Assembly (NCBI GenBank): GCA_035292585.1
Contig: DATDPU010000014.1
Location: 29,319-93,318, forward strand
Direction of reading: 5' to 3'
DNA from: DASSFZ01 sp035292585
GTDB taxonomy: Bacteria; Chloroflexota; Anaerolineae; Fen-1058
Length of the DNA stretch: 64,000 bases
A program made the translations under genes and the position numbers. Below are positions 19,290-27,842 of this stretch, piece by piece. Position 1 is the first letter of the stretch. Every line of letters starts with the position of its first letter. The notes under the pieces are model-generated. The model was not told where the DNA came from and did not search any database. It was given only the letters and a program-made list of their open reading frames with translations.

Positions 19290-19329
19290 CCACCCTGTAC
19301 GCCAGCTGCCGATACATCCAGACAGACCC

Positions 19330-20157
19330 ATGTTCACTCACGTGCTCATCGTCGATTCCGACGCAGCGTTTGCCACATTGCTGAAGGAAGGGTTGGAAGC
19401 CGATCGCGAGATTCGGGCGATCACGGCGCCCGACGGCCCCTCGGCGCTGGCCGCGCTTCAATCGAACGCGTTCGATCTGGCGATCGTCGATCTGGGACTA
19501 CAAGCGCCGGAGCCGATGCTGATGCTGCGCGCGATCCGCAGCCTGCAACCCGAACTGCCGCTGATGGTCATCCCGATCGAAGGCGATCTCGTCCCGCGCG
19601 AACTCGCGCCGTTTGAGATCAAGGGCGTGTTGACCAAGCCGTTCTTCCTGCCCGATCTGCCGGCCCGCGTCGCCGAGACCTTGGGCCGGCCGCTGCCGCC
19701 TGACCCGCCGATCGCTGCGGCGGCGCCACCGGCTCCACCATTGAAGAAAACCATGCGGCGGGCCTTGCCACACATCAGCCTGGCGCGTGATGATCCACGG
19801 GTGACCGAGGCGCTGGATAAGCTAGGCCAGGCGTTGAACGCGCAGAGCGTGCTGCTCACCGCCAACGATGTGCTCGTCGCGCATACCGGCGCGCTCGAAC
19901 ACGCGGGCGTGGAGACCATCGCCCGGCGCATCCTCCGCTCGCGGGCCGCGCTGGAGCAATCGTCCTGGACGGGTCTCGCCAATGAGCAAGTGCGCTTCGG
20001 CCAATCGATCTCGGACAGCGGCGAGCACGTGTTGTATTCGGTCGACGTGGCGGAGGGCATCGTGCTGACCGTGGCGGTGCACCCCAGCTTATCACTGCGG
20101 CTCATCCGGGCGCAGACGCGCCAGGCCGCCGAGGCGCTGGTGGGGCTGGGAGGATAA
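19330..20157 (+). CDS. Receiver-domain protein with roadblock/LC7-like C-terminus
   Basis: 275 residues. Residues ~1-118 form a CheY-like receiver: HVLIVDSDA with the acidic pair, LAIVDLGL with the phospho-acceptor Asp, and VLTKPFF with the conserved Lys. A Pro/Ala linker (~120-140) leads to a ~120-residue C-terminal domain whose pattern (SVLLTANDVLVAHTGAL, later VAEGIVLTVAV) resembles roadblock/LC7 modules that act with small GTPases or in polarity systems; this second assignment is tentative. There is no DNA-binding domain. It has its own strong promoter and precedes polA. Confidence 0.65.
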   Translation: MFTHVLIVDSDAAFATLLKEGLEADREIRAITAPDGPSALAALQSNAFDLAIVDLGLQAPEPMLMLRAIRSLQPELPLMVIPIEGDLVPRELAPFEIKGVLTKPFFLPDLPARVAETLGRPLPPDPPIAAAAPPAPPLKKTMRRALPHISLARDDPRVTEALDKLGQALNAQSVLLTANDVLVAHTGALEHAGVETIARRILRSRAALEQSSWTGLANEQVRFGQSISDSGEHVLYSVDVAEGIVLTVAVHPSLSLRLIRAQTRQAAEALVGLGG

Positions 20158-20214
20158 TCTCCAATTCCTAATCTCTAATTACCGGGATTGGAGATTAGAG
20201 ATTGGAGATTTACG
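20158..20214. repeat. Heptamer inverted repeat
   Basis: AATCTCCAATTCCTAATCTC on the left is nearly complementary to ATTGGAGATTAGAGATTGG on the right, both built of 7-bp units, between the receiver gene and polA. Confidence 0.8.
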
Positions 20215-20222
20215 AGGCATTC

Positions 20223-23093
20223 ATGGCTCGACAGAAACTCATCTTGATCGACGGCCACTCGTTGGCCTACCGCGCCTTCTACGCGTTGCCGCTCTACGAC
20301 CAGCGGGGCAAGCCGTCGTTTACCACCTCGACCGGCGAGCACACCAACGCGGTGTACGGCTTCGCCAATATGCTGATCAAGACCTGGGCCGAAGAACAGC
20401 CCGACGGCATCGCCGTGGCGTTCGACTTGGGGCGCACGTTCCGCGACGACAAGTACGCCGACTACAAAGCGACGCGTATGAAGATGCCGGATGAACTGGA
20501 AACGCAAGTCGAACGCATCGTGCAATTGGTGGAAGCCTTCGATATCCCGGCCGTCACCGCCGACGGCTACGAGGCCGACGACATTCTCGGCACGCTCGCC
20601 AAGCGCGCCGGCGCCGATAAGCTGGACGTGCTGATCATCACCGGCGATACCGATGCCTTTCAGCTGATCGATAAACGCATCCGCGTCCTGACCTCCGGCC
20701 GGATCTGGAGCGACACCCACATCTACGACGAAGCCGCCATCAAGGCGCGTTACGGCCTCAAGCCGATCCAGTTGATCGACTTCAAAGCGCTCAAGGGCGA
20801 TACCAGCGACAACATCCCCGGCGTGAGAGGCATCGGCGAAAAGACGGCGCTGACGCTGCTGCAAAAGTACGGCTTGGTTGAGAACATCTACAAACACCTG
20901 GACCAGATCGAGCCGGCGCGCGCACGGACGGCGCTGGAAGCGGGCCGCGACATGGCCTTCCTCAGCAAAGACCTGGTCACCATCCGCACCGAGATACCGA
21001 TCAAACTGGATTGGGCCGCCTGCGCGGTGGCCGCCTACGATCGGGATAAGGTCGAGGCGCTGTTCGATCAGTTGGAGTTTCGCTTGATCCGCAACCGGCT
21101 GCCCCAGGGCGGTGTTTCCTCAGGAAACAGGAAGGCAGCCGATCAGCCAGTGGATACAGGCGTGCCCGCAGCGGGCCAACAGATGTCGATGTTCGGCGCC
21201 GCCGCGTCCGAGGTCGAGACCGTCAAACCCAAGAAGCCTTCCGTCACCGAGACGATCATCGTTCAGGATGAAACGTCTCTCAAATCTCTAATCTCCAATC
21301 TCCAAAAAGCTAAAATCATTTCCTTCGATACGGAAGCCACCTCCACCGATCCGCTGCGGGCGGCGCTGGTCGGCATCGCGCTCGCCGTCAAAGAGGGCCA
21401 GGGCTACTACATCCCGATCGGCCACCAGCCGCCTGACCAACCAGCCACCCAGCCACCCAACCACCTAACCAGCCAGCTCTCCCTCGCCACGGTCGTCAAG
21501 GCGTTGAAGCCGATCTTAGAGAATAAGAATCTGCCCAAAGTCGCGCACAACGCCAAGTACGATATGGCCTTGCTCCACCAGGTCGGCCTCGATGTGCGGG
21601 GCCTGGTCTTCGACACCATGCTGGCCGAGTTCCTGATCGACCCCAGCGCGCGGCTGGGGTTGAAGGCGCTGGCGAAGTCGCGGCTCGGCATCGAGATGAC
21701 CGAGATCACCGAGCTGATCGGAACCGGCAAGAAACAAATCACCATGGATTGTGTGCCGATCGAAGATTGCGCGCCCTACGCCGCCGCCGACGTCGATATG
21801 ACGCTGCGCTTGATGCGCGTGCAAGAACCCGATCTCGCCCGGCTGGGTCTGCGTAAATTGTTCGATGAGGTGGAGATGCCGCTGGTCCCGGTGCTGCTCG
21901 ACATGGAGCTGGCCGGCGTGCTGATCGACCTGCGTTTCTTCAAGAAGATGTCGGATCGGCTGGCGAAGCGGCTGGCCGAGCTGGAGCGGGAAGTGTACGA
22001 AATGGTCGGTATGCCGCTCAACCTCAACTCGCCCAACCAGCTGGCCGATGCGCTGTTCGGCAAACTCCAGCTCAAAGCGCCGGGCGGGCGCAAGACCAAC
22101 ACCGGCAAAGTCTCGGTCGCCGCCGATGTGCTGGAGTCGATGCGCGGCCTGCACCCCAGCATCGAACTGATCCTGGAACATCGCCAGCTCTCGAAGTTGA
22201 AAGGCACTTATCTCGATGCGTTGCCCGCGCTGGTCAACCCGGCTACCGGCCGCGTGCATACGTCGTTCAACCAGACCGGCGCGGTGAGCGGGCGCATCGC
22301 GTCACAAGACCCAAACTTGCAGAACATTCCCATCCGCACCGAGCTGGGCCGTGAAGTGCGCCAAGGATTCATCGTCGCGCCCGGCTGCAAAATGATCTCG
22401 GCCGACTACTCGCAGGTGGAGCTGCGCATTGTCGCGCACATCTGCAACGACCCCGGACTGCGCGCCGCCTTTAAAGCCGGCGAAGACATTCACCGCGCCA
22501 CGGCGGCGCAGGTGCTCGGCCTCCCGCCGGAGAAGGTGACGGCGGATCAGCGTTCGTTCGCCAAGAAAGTCAACTTTGGATTACTCTACGGCATGGGCAC
22601 GCAGTCGCTGGCGCAGCAGGCGGGCATCTCGATGAAAGAAGCGCAGCAATTCGTCGACGCCTACTTCGCCGGTTTCCCCAGCGTCAAGCAGTACATCGAC
22701 GAGACGAAGCGCCGGGCTAAAGAGCTTGGCTACGTCGAGACGCTGTTGGGCCGCCGGCGCTATTTCCCGATCCTGAAAACCGAGACGCGCGACGCGCGCA
22801 CCAATATCATGCAGCGCGCCGCCGAGCGCGAAGCGATCAACCATCCGGTGCAAGGCTCGGCCGCCGATATCCTCAAGATCGCCATGATCCGCATCCACGC
22901 GGAACTCAAACGGAAGAAGTACCAGGCCCGGCTGCTGCTCCAGGTTCACGACGAACTGGTGTTGGAAGCGCCCACTGCCGAGGTGAAGGCGGTCTCCCAA
23001 CTGGTGCAGGAGATCATGGAAAGCGCATACCGGCTCGACCCGCCGTTGAAGGTGGAAGTCGGGGTCGGGGAGAACTGGGATGAGGTGAAGTAA
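20223..23093 (+). CDS. polA: DNA polymerase I
   Basis: 956 residues; ATG 20223 starts MARQKLILIDGHSLAYRAFY, the usual 5'-nuclease opening. Three domains: 5'-3' exonuclease (~1-300), 3'-5' exonuclease (~340-570) and palm/fingers polymerase (~600-956). The proofreading residues look intact (IISFDTEAT, AHNAKYDMALL, YAAADVDMT). Polymerase motifs A (SADYSQVELRI), B (RSFAKKVNFGLLYG) and C (QVHDELVLE) are present. Two repeat-derived inserts lie in the exonuclease region: SLKSLISNLQ from CTCTAAT/CTCCAAT heptamers (21275-21306) and a Pro/Gln/Thr-rich peptide from CCAACCA-like units (21421-21478). The gene is somewhat longer than E. coli polA because of these. Confidence 0.96.
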   Translation: MARQKLILIDGHSLAYRAFYALPLYDQRGKPSFTTSTGEHTNAVYGFANMLIKTWAEEQPDGIAVAFDLGRTFRDDKYADYKATRMKMPDELETQVERIVQLVEAFDIPAVTADGYEADDILGTLAKRAGADKLDVLIITGDTDAFQLIDKRIRVLTSGRIWSDTHIYDEAAIKARYGLKPIQLIDFKALKGDTSDNIPGVRGIGEKTALTLLQKYGLVENIYKHLDQIEPARARTALEAGRDMAFLSKDLVTIRTEIPIKLDWAACAVAAYDRDKVEALFDQLEFRLIRNRLPQGGVSSGNRKAADQPVDTGVPAAGQQMSMFGAAASEVETVKPKKPSVTETIIVQDETSLKSLISNLQKAKIISFDTEATSTDPLRAALVGIALAVKEGQGYYIPIGHQPPDQPATQPPNHLTSQLSLATVVKALKPILENKNLPKVAHNAKYDMALLHQVGLDVRGLVFDTMLAEFLIDPSARLGLKALAKSRLGIEMTEITELIGTGKKQITMDCVPIEDCAPYAAADVDMTLRLMRVQEPDLARLGLRKLFDEVEMPLVPVLLDMELAGVLIDLRFFKKMSDRLAKRLAELEREVYEMVGMPLNLNSPNQLADALFGKLQLKAPGGRKTNTGKVSVAADVLESMRGLHPSIELILEHRQLSKLKGTYLDALPALVNPATGRVHTSFNQTGAVSGRIASQDPNLQNIPIRTELGREVRQGFIVAPGCKMISADYSQVELRIVAHICNDPGLRAAFKAGEDIHRATAAQVLGLPPEKVTADQRSFAKKVNFGLLYGMGTQSLAQQAGISMKEAQQFVDAYFAGFPSVKQYIDETKRRAKELGYVETLLGRRRYFPILKTETRDARTNIMQRAAEREAINHPVQGSAADILKIAMIRIHAELKRKKYQARLLLQVHDELVLEAPTAEVKAVSQLVQEIMESAYRLDPPLKVEVGVGENWDEVK
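21275..21306 (+). repeat. Heptamer tract inside polA
   Basis: TCTCTAATCTCCAATCTCCA units, like those in the spacers at 20158-20214 and 43469-43550, are translated just before the first exonuclease motif. Confidence 0.75.
21421..21478 (+). repeat. CCAACCA/GCCACCC tandem tract inside polA
   Basis: Degenerate ~7-bp units encode a Pro/Gln/Thr/Asn-rich insert in the proofreading domain between the DxE motif and the helix before AHNAKYD. Confidence 0.75.
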
Positions 23094-23160
23094 ACAGTGA
23101 ACAGTGAACAGTGAATAGCGAGTAGCATTACTGTTCACTGACCACTGCTCACTAATCACT
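23092..23160. repeat. AGTGAAC heptamer array with inverted arm
   Basis: AGTGAACAGTGAACAGTGAA on the left and ACTGTTCACTGACCACTG on the right give a hairpin between the convergent polA and the small minus-strand gene. Confidence 0.85.
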
Positions 23161-23163
23161 GTC

Positions 23164-23358
23164 TCACGCCTCCGACTTCGCCCGCTCCTTGCTCCCGATC
23201 TCGACCAGCTGCACCTGAACCTGATAGCGCTTCCCTTCGATCTCCAGCTTGCCCTGGCTGTAATAACCCTTTGAGCCGGTCTTAAAGTCCTTGGGCGATG
23301 CCGTCATCAACCCAAGTGTTTGTCCATTGTCTGTTCTGAATTCAACCGCGATATTCAT
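23164..23358 (-). CDS. Small conserved-looking protein, function unknown
   Basis: 64 residues from an ATG preceded by GGAGGACTTGAGG. The sequence begins MNIAVEFRTDNGQTLGLMT, has a basic middle with GSKGYYSQGKLEIEGKRYQ, and ends in a charged tail. The alternating pattern suggests an all-beta fold. I do not recognise a family; the strong ribosome-binding site and lack of repeat-derived sequence support a real gene. Confidence 0.6.
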   Translation of the reverse strand: MNIAVEFRTDNGQTLGLMTASPKDFKTGSKGYYSQGKLEIEGKRYQVQVQLVEIGSKERAKSEA

Positions 23359-23481
23359 CCTCAAGTCCTCCACGTGCGTGGTTGAAGCTTTGCCGGGCCT
23401 AATCATACACGACTTTCCGAAGTCCGATCTAACCCTCTCGCTAACTCCTAGCCCGCAACGCCTCTCCCAACAGTATCGGCG

Positions 23482-23530
23482 ACTATCCCCTTCACTTCGT
23501 TGCGGGGATCTGCGTGAGTCGCCTCCTACA
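23482..23530. repeat. GGAGGCGACTC family, long form
   Basis: TCGGCGACTATCCCCTTC ... GGATCTGCGTGAGTCGCC TCCTACAAAC. The same ~50-bp layout, including GGATCTGCG and GAGTCGCCTCCTACAA, recurs inside the aldehyde dehydrogenase gene at 40389-40448. Confidence 0.8.
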
Positions 23531-23630
23531 AACTCCTACTCCAACTCTAACTCTCACACCATTTCACTCTCGCTGTTCATTTGTGCTATACTCTGCTGCG
23601 GCTGCGCACATCCCACCGGAGCATACCCGA

Positions 23631-24692
23631 ATGAAGCATTTTCTGTCCCTGGCCGACCTGACCCCCCATGAACTGCCCAGGTTGCTCGATTTAGCTGTCG
23701 CGCTCAAAACCGAATGGAAAAAAGGCGGAAATCCCCCGTATTTGCAGGGTAAAACGCTCGGCATGATCTTCCAGAAACCCAGTCTGCGCACACGGATATC
23801 GTTCGACATGGCGATGCTGCAGCTGGGTGGTCACGCGCTGTACCTCTCGCCCAACGAAATCCAGCTGGGCCAGCGCGAGTCGGTCGCCGACGTGGCGCGC
23901 GTGCTGGGGCGTTACGTCGACGCGATCATGGCGCGGGTCTTCAGCCACAAGGATGTGCTGGAACTGGCCCGCTACGCCGGAGTGCCCGTCGCCAACGGCC
24001 TGAGCGATTACAGCCACCCGTGCCAGGGCCTGGCCGACCTGCTCACCGTGTACGAACGCTTCGGCAAGTTCAAGGGAATCAAAATTGCTTACATTGGCGA
24101 TGGCAACAACGTCGCCAACTCGCTGATCTTCGGGTGCACCTTGCTCGGCGCCGATTTCGCCATTGCCAGCCCGATCGGTTACGAGATCACCGGCGATGTC
24201 GTCGCCAAGGCGCAAGCCTTCGCCGTCAAGTCCGGCAGCAACCTGTATTTCAGTCACGATCCCAATGAGGCCGTGCGCGAAGCCGACGTGATCTACACGG
24301 ATGTGTGGACCAGCATGGGGCAGGAGGCGGAAACCCAGAAGCGCCTGGAGGTCTTCTCGCCGCGTTACCAGATCAACGCGGCGCTCGTCGCCAAGGCGCG
24401 CCGCAACGCCATCGTCATGCACTGCCTGCCGGCGCATCGCGGCCAGGAAATCACCGACGAAGTCGCCGACGGGCCGCAATCCGTGCTATGGGATCAGGCC
24501 GAAAACCGCATGCACGCCCAAAAGGCGATCCTGGTCGAGCTGCTGGCGCCCGACGCCGCGAGACAGCTCCGCGTGCCGGCCGGCGCCGAAGCGCCCGTGG
24601 CGAAAGCCGATGGTCGCATTGCCCACGCGCGGCCGAAAGCCGTGAAGGGCAAATCCAGGCCAAAGGCCAGGGCGCGCACCAAGAAACGCTGA
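23631..24692 (+). CDS. argF: Ornithine carbamoyltransferase
   Basis: 353 residues from ATG 23631. It condenses carbamoyl phosphate and ornithine to citrulline in arginine biosynthesis. Motifs: FQKPSLRTRISFD (carbamoyl-phosphate site, a common OTCase variant of STRTR), HPCQGLADL, DVWTSMGQE and MHCLPAHRG with the catalytic Cys. The last ~45 residues form a Lys/Arg/Ala-rich tail (ending KARARTKKR) beyond the usual OTCase end. A TATACT at 23587-23592 could be the -10. No other arginine genes are adjacent. Confidence 0.93.
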   Translation: MKHFLSLADLTPHELPRLLDLAVALKTEWKKGGNPPYLQGKTLGMIFQKPSLRTRISFDMAMLQLGGHALYLSPNEIQLGQRESVADVARVLGRYVDAIMARVFSHKDVLELARYAGVPVANGLSDYSHPCQGLADLLTVYERFGKFKGIKIAYIGDGNNVANSLIFGCTLLGADFAIASPIGYEITGDVVAKAQAFAVKSGSNLYFSHDPNEAVREADVIYTDVWTSMGQEAETQKRLEVFSPRYQINAALVAKARRNAIVMHCLPAHRGQEITDEVADGPQSVLWDQAENRMHAQKAILVELLAPDAARQLRVPAGAEAPVAKADGRIAHARPKAVKGKSRPKARARTKKR

Positions 24693-24699
24693 TGGCTTA

Positions 24700-24792
24700 T
24701 CGCCTACGCTGATTGCTAATCACCAATCACTAATCACTAATCTCTAATCACCGCTCATCGCTCACTGATTACCGATCACTATTCACCGTTCG
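24700..24792. repeat. AATCACT heptamer array
   Basis: About ten degenerate 7-bp units (AATCACC, AATCACT, AATCTCT, GCTCACT, GATTACC) fill the spacer before the TPR gene. Confidence 0.85.
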
Positions 24793-24796
24793 CTCA

Positions 24797-26950
24797 ATGC
24801 CTGGCAATCGTCAAACTCACCAAGCCGCGCTACAGCGCGCGGCCGAATATGTTGCTTCAAAAGCCTGGACACAGGCCATCGCCGAATACCAGCGGGCGCT
24901 GACCGAGTTCCCTGACGACGAGGAGACCTGGTCCAAGACCGCCGACGCGCTCGAACGCATTGGGCGGCTCGACGGGGCGGCGCGCGCCTACACCGCTATC
25001 GCCGATCTACGCCTGCGGCGGCGCGACATCGACGCGGCGCTTGACATCTGGGTGCGCGCCGCGCGCCTCGATCCGAACAACGCCGATGTGCAACGCCGCC
25101 TCGCCCGCGTCTACCAGCAGCAGGGCAGAGCCAAGCTCGCCATCCGCGCCTATCTCGCGCTGGCGCGCATTCACCAAAAATCCGGGCAATTCCAGGAAGC
25201 GTTCGAGCAGGTGCAGTCCGCGACCGCGCTCGACCCCAACGATCCGGACATCCTGACCGCACTGGAGCTGCTGCGCGCCAGCCAACCGGCGCCCGCCTCC
25301 CCCAAGCCGGTCCTGGCTCGTAAGCTGGACACTTCTATCTGGGATTTGCCCGTCGAATCGGATGAAGGAGAAGCGCGGGGCAGCCCGATCGAGATCGCGC
25401 GTGAGAAAGCGCTGTCCGATCTGGCGGGTTCGATCTTTGAAGAGGCCCGGCCCACGCCCGTGCCGACGCGCCTGAGCAAGACCGAGATCGATGCGCTCGT
25501 CGGTCAGGCGATCGATGCCCAGACGCGCGGCGACACCCAGGCGGCGATCGATGCCTACAAGCGCATCCTCGACGCCGGCGTGGACATGCCCGCCGCCAAC
25601 TTCAACCTGGGCCTGCTGCTGCAGGCGGCGCTGCACTTCGACGAGGCCATTCGCGAGCTGCAGCGCACCGTCGCCGTGCCGGAGTATCGGCTGGGCAGCC
25701 TGTTCGCGCTGGGCGAGTGCTATCGGACCAAGGGCCGCCTCGACGAGGCGCTCAACTACTTTCTGGAAGTGCTCAAGATCGTCGATCTGGGCACGGTGCG
25801 TCGTGAACAGGCCGATGACTTGATCCAGGTCTATCAGAGCCTGGCCGAATCGTACGCGGCCAAGGGCGAGAGCGAGCAGGCGACCCAGTTTGCCGATGCG
25901 CTGGTCGAGTTCTTGAACGGCAAGGGCTGGGAAGACAAAGTCGCCGAGGCCCGCAAGCGACTCGACCAGCTGACGATCGAAGGCGGGCCGGCCATCACGC
26001 TGGCCGAGCTGCTGGCCGTGCCCAACGCCACCGAGATGCTCGAGTCGATGGCGCTGGTCACCGAGTATATGAAGCGCGACAAGCTGTATTCGGCGATGGA
26101 AGTGGCGTACATGGCGATCATGATCGCGCCCGATTATCTGCCGCTCCACTTGCGCATCGCCGAGGCGTTGTGGAGCAGTGGGCGCACGGAGACCGCGCTC
26201 ACCAAGTATCTCACCGTCGCCGATACTTATAACACGCGCGGCGAAGCGCGCCAGGCCATCGGCATCTACAACCGCATCCTCAAAATGGCGCCGATGGACG
26301 TGAACGTGCGCGGGCGCTTGATCGATCTGCTGGTGGCCTATGGGCAGATCGACCGCGCGCTGGAGCAGTACTTGCAGCTGGCGGACGCTTACTACCAGTT
26401 GGCCGATAGCGATAAGGCGCGCGAAGTGTATCAAGATGCGCTCAAACTCGCGCCGCGCGGTTCGCCGCAGCGCACCTGGCCGGCGCAAATCCTGCACAAG
26501 CTGGGCGATATTTACGTGCAGCGCATCGACTGGCGGCGCGCATTGCCGATCTACGAGCAAATCAAAGCGATGTCACCTCACGATGAACGCGCGCGGGTGG
26601 CGCTGATCGATCTCTACTTCAAGACCAACCAGCTGCCGCACGCGGTCCGCGAAATCGACGCGCTGCTGGCCCTGTATAAGTCTTCGGGCAAAACCGACAA
26701 GATCATCCCCATCCTCGACGATCAGGTGCGCACCCACCCGACCGATACCGCCCTGCGCGCGCGCCTGGCCCAGGCCTACATCGAGAGCAAACAAATCCCG
26801 GAGGGCATCCAGCAGCTCGACGCGCTGGGCGATTTGCAAATCAACGCCGGCCAGAAACGCGAAGCCATCGCTACCATTCGCGCCATCATCGCGCTCAACC
26901 CGCCCAACGCCGCGGAGTATCGGCAGCTCCTCGCGCAGCTGGGGAGCTAA
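24797..26950 (+). CDS. Large TPR-repeat protein
   Basis: 717 residues, no signal peptide or membrane helix. Tetratricopeptide-like helical pairs recur throughout (for example AEYQRALTEFPDDEETW, AIRAYLALARIH, ALNYFLEVLKIV, AIGIYNRILKMAP), with an acidic linker at ~170-235. TPR proteins scaffold complexes; no catalytic motif is visible. The stop is one base from the start of the diadenylate cyclase gene, so the two are probably co-transcribed, hinting at a link to c-di-AMP or envelope control. Confidence 0.85.
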   Translation: MPGNRQTHQAALQRAAEYVASKAWTQAIAEYQRALTEFPDDEETWSKTADALERIGRLDGAARAYTAIADLRLRRRDIDAALDIWVRAARLDPNNADVQRRLARVYQQQGRAKLAIRAYLALARIHQKSGQFQEAFEQVQSATALDPNDPDILTALELLRASQPAPASPKPVLARKLDTSIWDLPVESDEGEARGSPIEIAREKALSDLAGSIFEEARPTPVPTRLSKTEIDALVGQAIDAQTRGDTQAAIDAYKRILDAGVDMPAANFNLGLLLQAALHFDEAIRELQRTVAVPEYRLGSLFALGECYRTKGRLDEALNYFLEVLKIVDLGTVRREQADDLIQVYQSLAESYAAKGESEQATQFADALVEFLNGKGWEDKVAEARKRLDQLTIEGGPAITLAELLAVPNATEMLESMALVTEYMKRDKLYSAMEVAYMAIMIAPDYLPLHLRIAEALWSSGRTETALTKYLTVADTYNTRGEARQAIGIYNRILKMAPMDVNVRGRLIDLLVAYGQIDRALEQYLQLADAYYQLADSDKAREVYQDALKLAPRGSPQRTWPAQILHKLGDIYVQRIDWRRALPIYEQIKAMSPHDERARVALIDLYFKTNQLPHAVREIDALLALYKSSGKTDKIIPILDDQVRTHPTDTALRARLAQAYIESKQIPEGIQQLDALGDLQINAGQKREAIATIRAIIALNPPNAAEYRQLLAQLGS

Positions 26951-26951
26951 C

Positions 26952-27839
26952 ATGGCGGATCTGCTCGCGGTGCTCCAGCGTCTCGATTGGCTCAGCCTGC
27001 TGGACATTATCCTGGTTGCGCTGGTCTTCCTCGGCGTGCTGCAGTTGGTGCGCGGCACACAGGCCGATCAACTCTTGCGCGGCATCATCATCCTGATCGT
27101 CATCGGCGGCCTGCTGGGCAGCGCCTTCGATTTTCCCGCGCTGGGCTGGTTGTTGAGTCGGGCCGTGCTGGCGCTGCTGGTGGCGATCCCGGTCATCTTT
27201 CAACCCGAGCTGCGCCGCGCGCTCGAACGGCTGGGCCGCGCCGGGCCGCGCTTCTCCCAGAACGCGCGTGACACGGTCGCCATCGAATCGGTCATCACTT
27301 CCGTCGCCCAGGCTTCGACCCGGTTGGCCGAGCGGCGTCACGGCGCGCTGATCGTGCTCGAACGCGAGACCGGCCTGCAATCGTACGCGGATACCGGCAT
27401 CCGCCTGGATGCGGACGTCAGCGCGGAGCTGCTGCAAACGATTTTCTACACCGGCACCATGCTGCATGACGGCGCAGTCATCGTGCGCCAGGATCGCATC
27501 CTGGCTGCGGCCTGTATTCTGCCGCTCACTTCGGCCTTTTTAGGCGACCGGCGGATGGGGCTGCGGCATCGCGCCGCGATCGGCATCACCGAATCGACCG
27601 ACGCCGTCGCCGTCGTCGTCTCGGAAGAGCATGGTTACGTCTCGATCGCGCACAACGGCCGGATGATCCGGCGCATCGATCCGCGCCGCCTGGAAGATGT
27701 GTTGCGCACATTCTATCAGTCTGAACTGCAAGTGGCGGTCCCGCGCTGGTTGGCGTGGCTGCCGCGCTTCGGGGGCAGCCGTCAAGTTCGACGCGGGGCC
27801 TCCGGCGAGGCCCAACCGCCATCGGGTTCACAGCGCTGA
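26952..27839 (+). CDS. cdaA: Membrane diadenylate cyclase CdaA
   Basis: 295 residues. Three N-terminal membrane helices (~15-80) lead to a DisA_N/DAC domain that makes c-di-AMP from two ATP. Motifs: MLHDGAVIV (Asp-Gly-Ala) and RHRAAIGITE (the Arg-His-Arg signature) are both intact, with GALIVLERETGL preceding. The C-terminus is extended and basic. It starts one base after the TPR gene and is followed 3 bases later by a YbbR-domain protein, the classical CdaA-CdaR pairing known from Firmicutes. Confidence 0.93.
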   Translation: MADLLAVLQRLDWLSLLDIILVALVFLGVLQLVRGTQADQLLRGIIILIVIGGLLGSAFDFPALGWLLSRAVLALLVAIPVIFQPELRRALERLGRAGPRFSQNARDTVAIESVITSVAQASTRLAERRHGALIVLERETGLQSYADTGIRLDADVSAELLQTIFYTGTMLHDGAVIVRQDRILAAACILPLTSAFLGDRRMGLRHRAAIGITESTDAVAVVVSEEHGYVSIAHNGRMIRRIDPRRLEDVLRTFYQSELQVAVPRWLAWLPRFGGSRQVRRGASGEAQPPSGSQR

Positions 27840-27842
27840 GCT

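Noticed and set aside
25007..26560. Long open frame antisense to the TPR gene (and similar ones opposite the ybbR-like, ade, argF and glycosyltransferase genes)
   Set aside because: High GC gives long antisense frames. Translations are Arg/His/Gln-rich without domains, while the sense frames have clear families.
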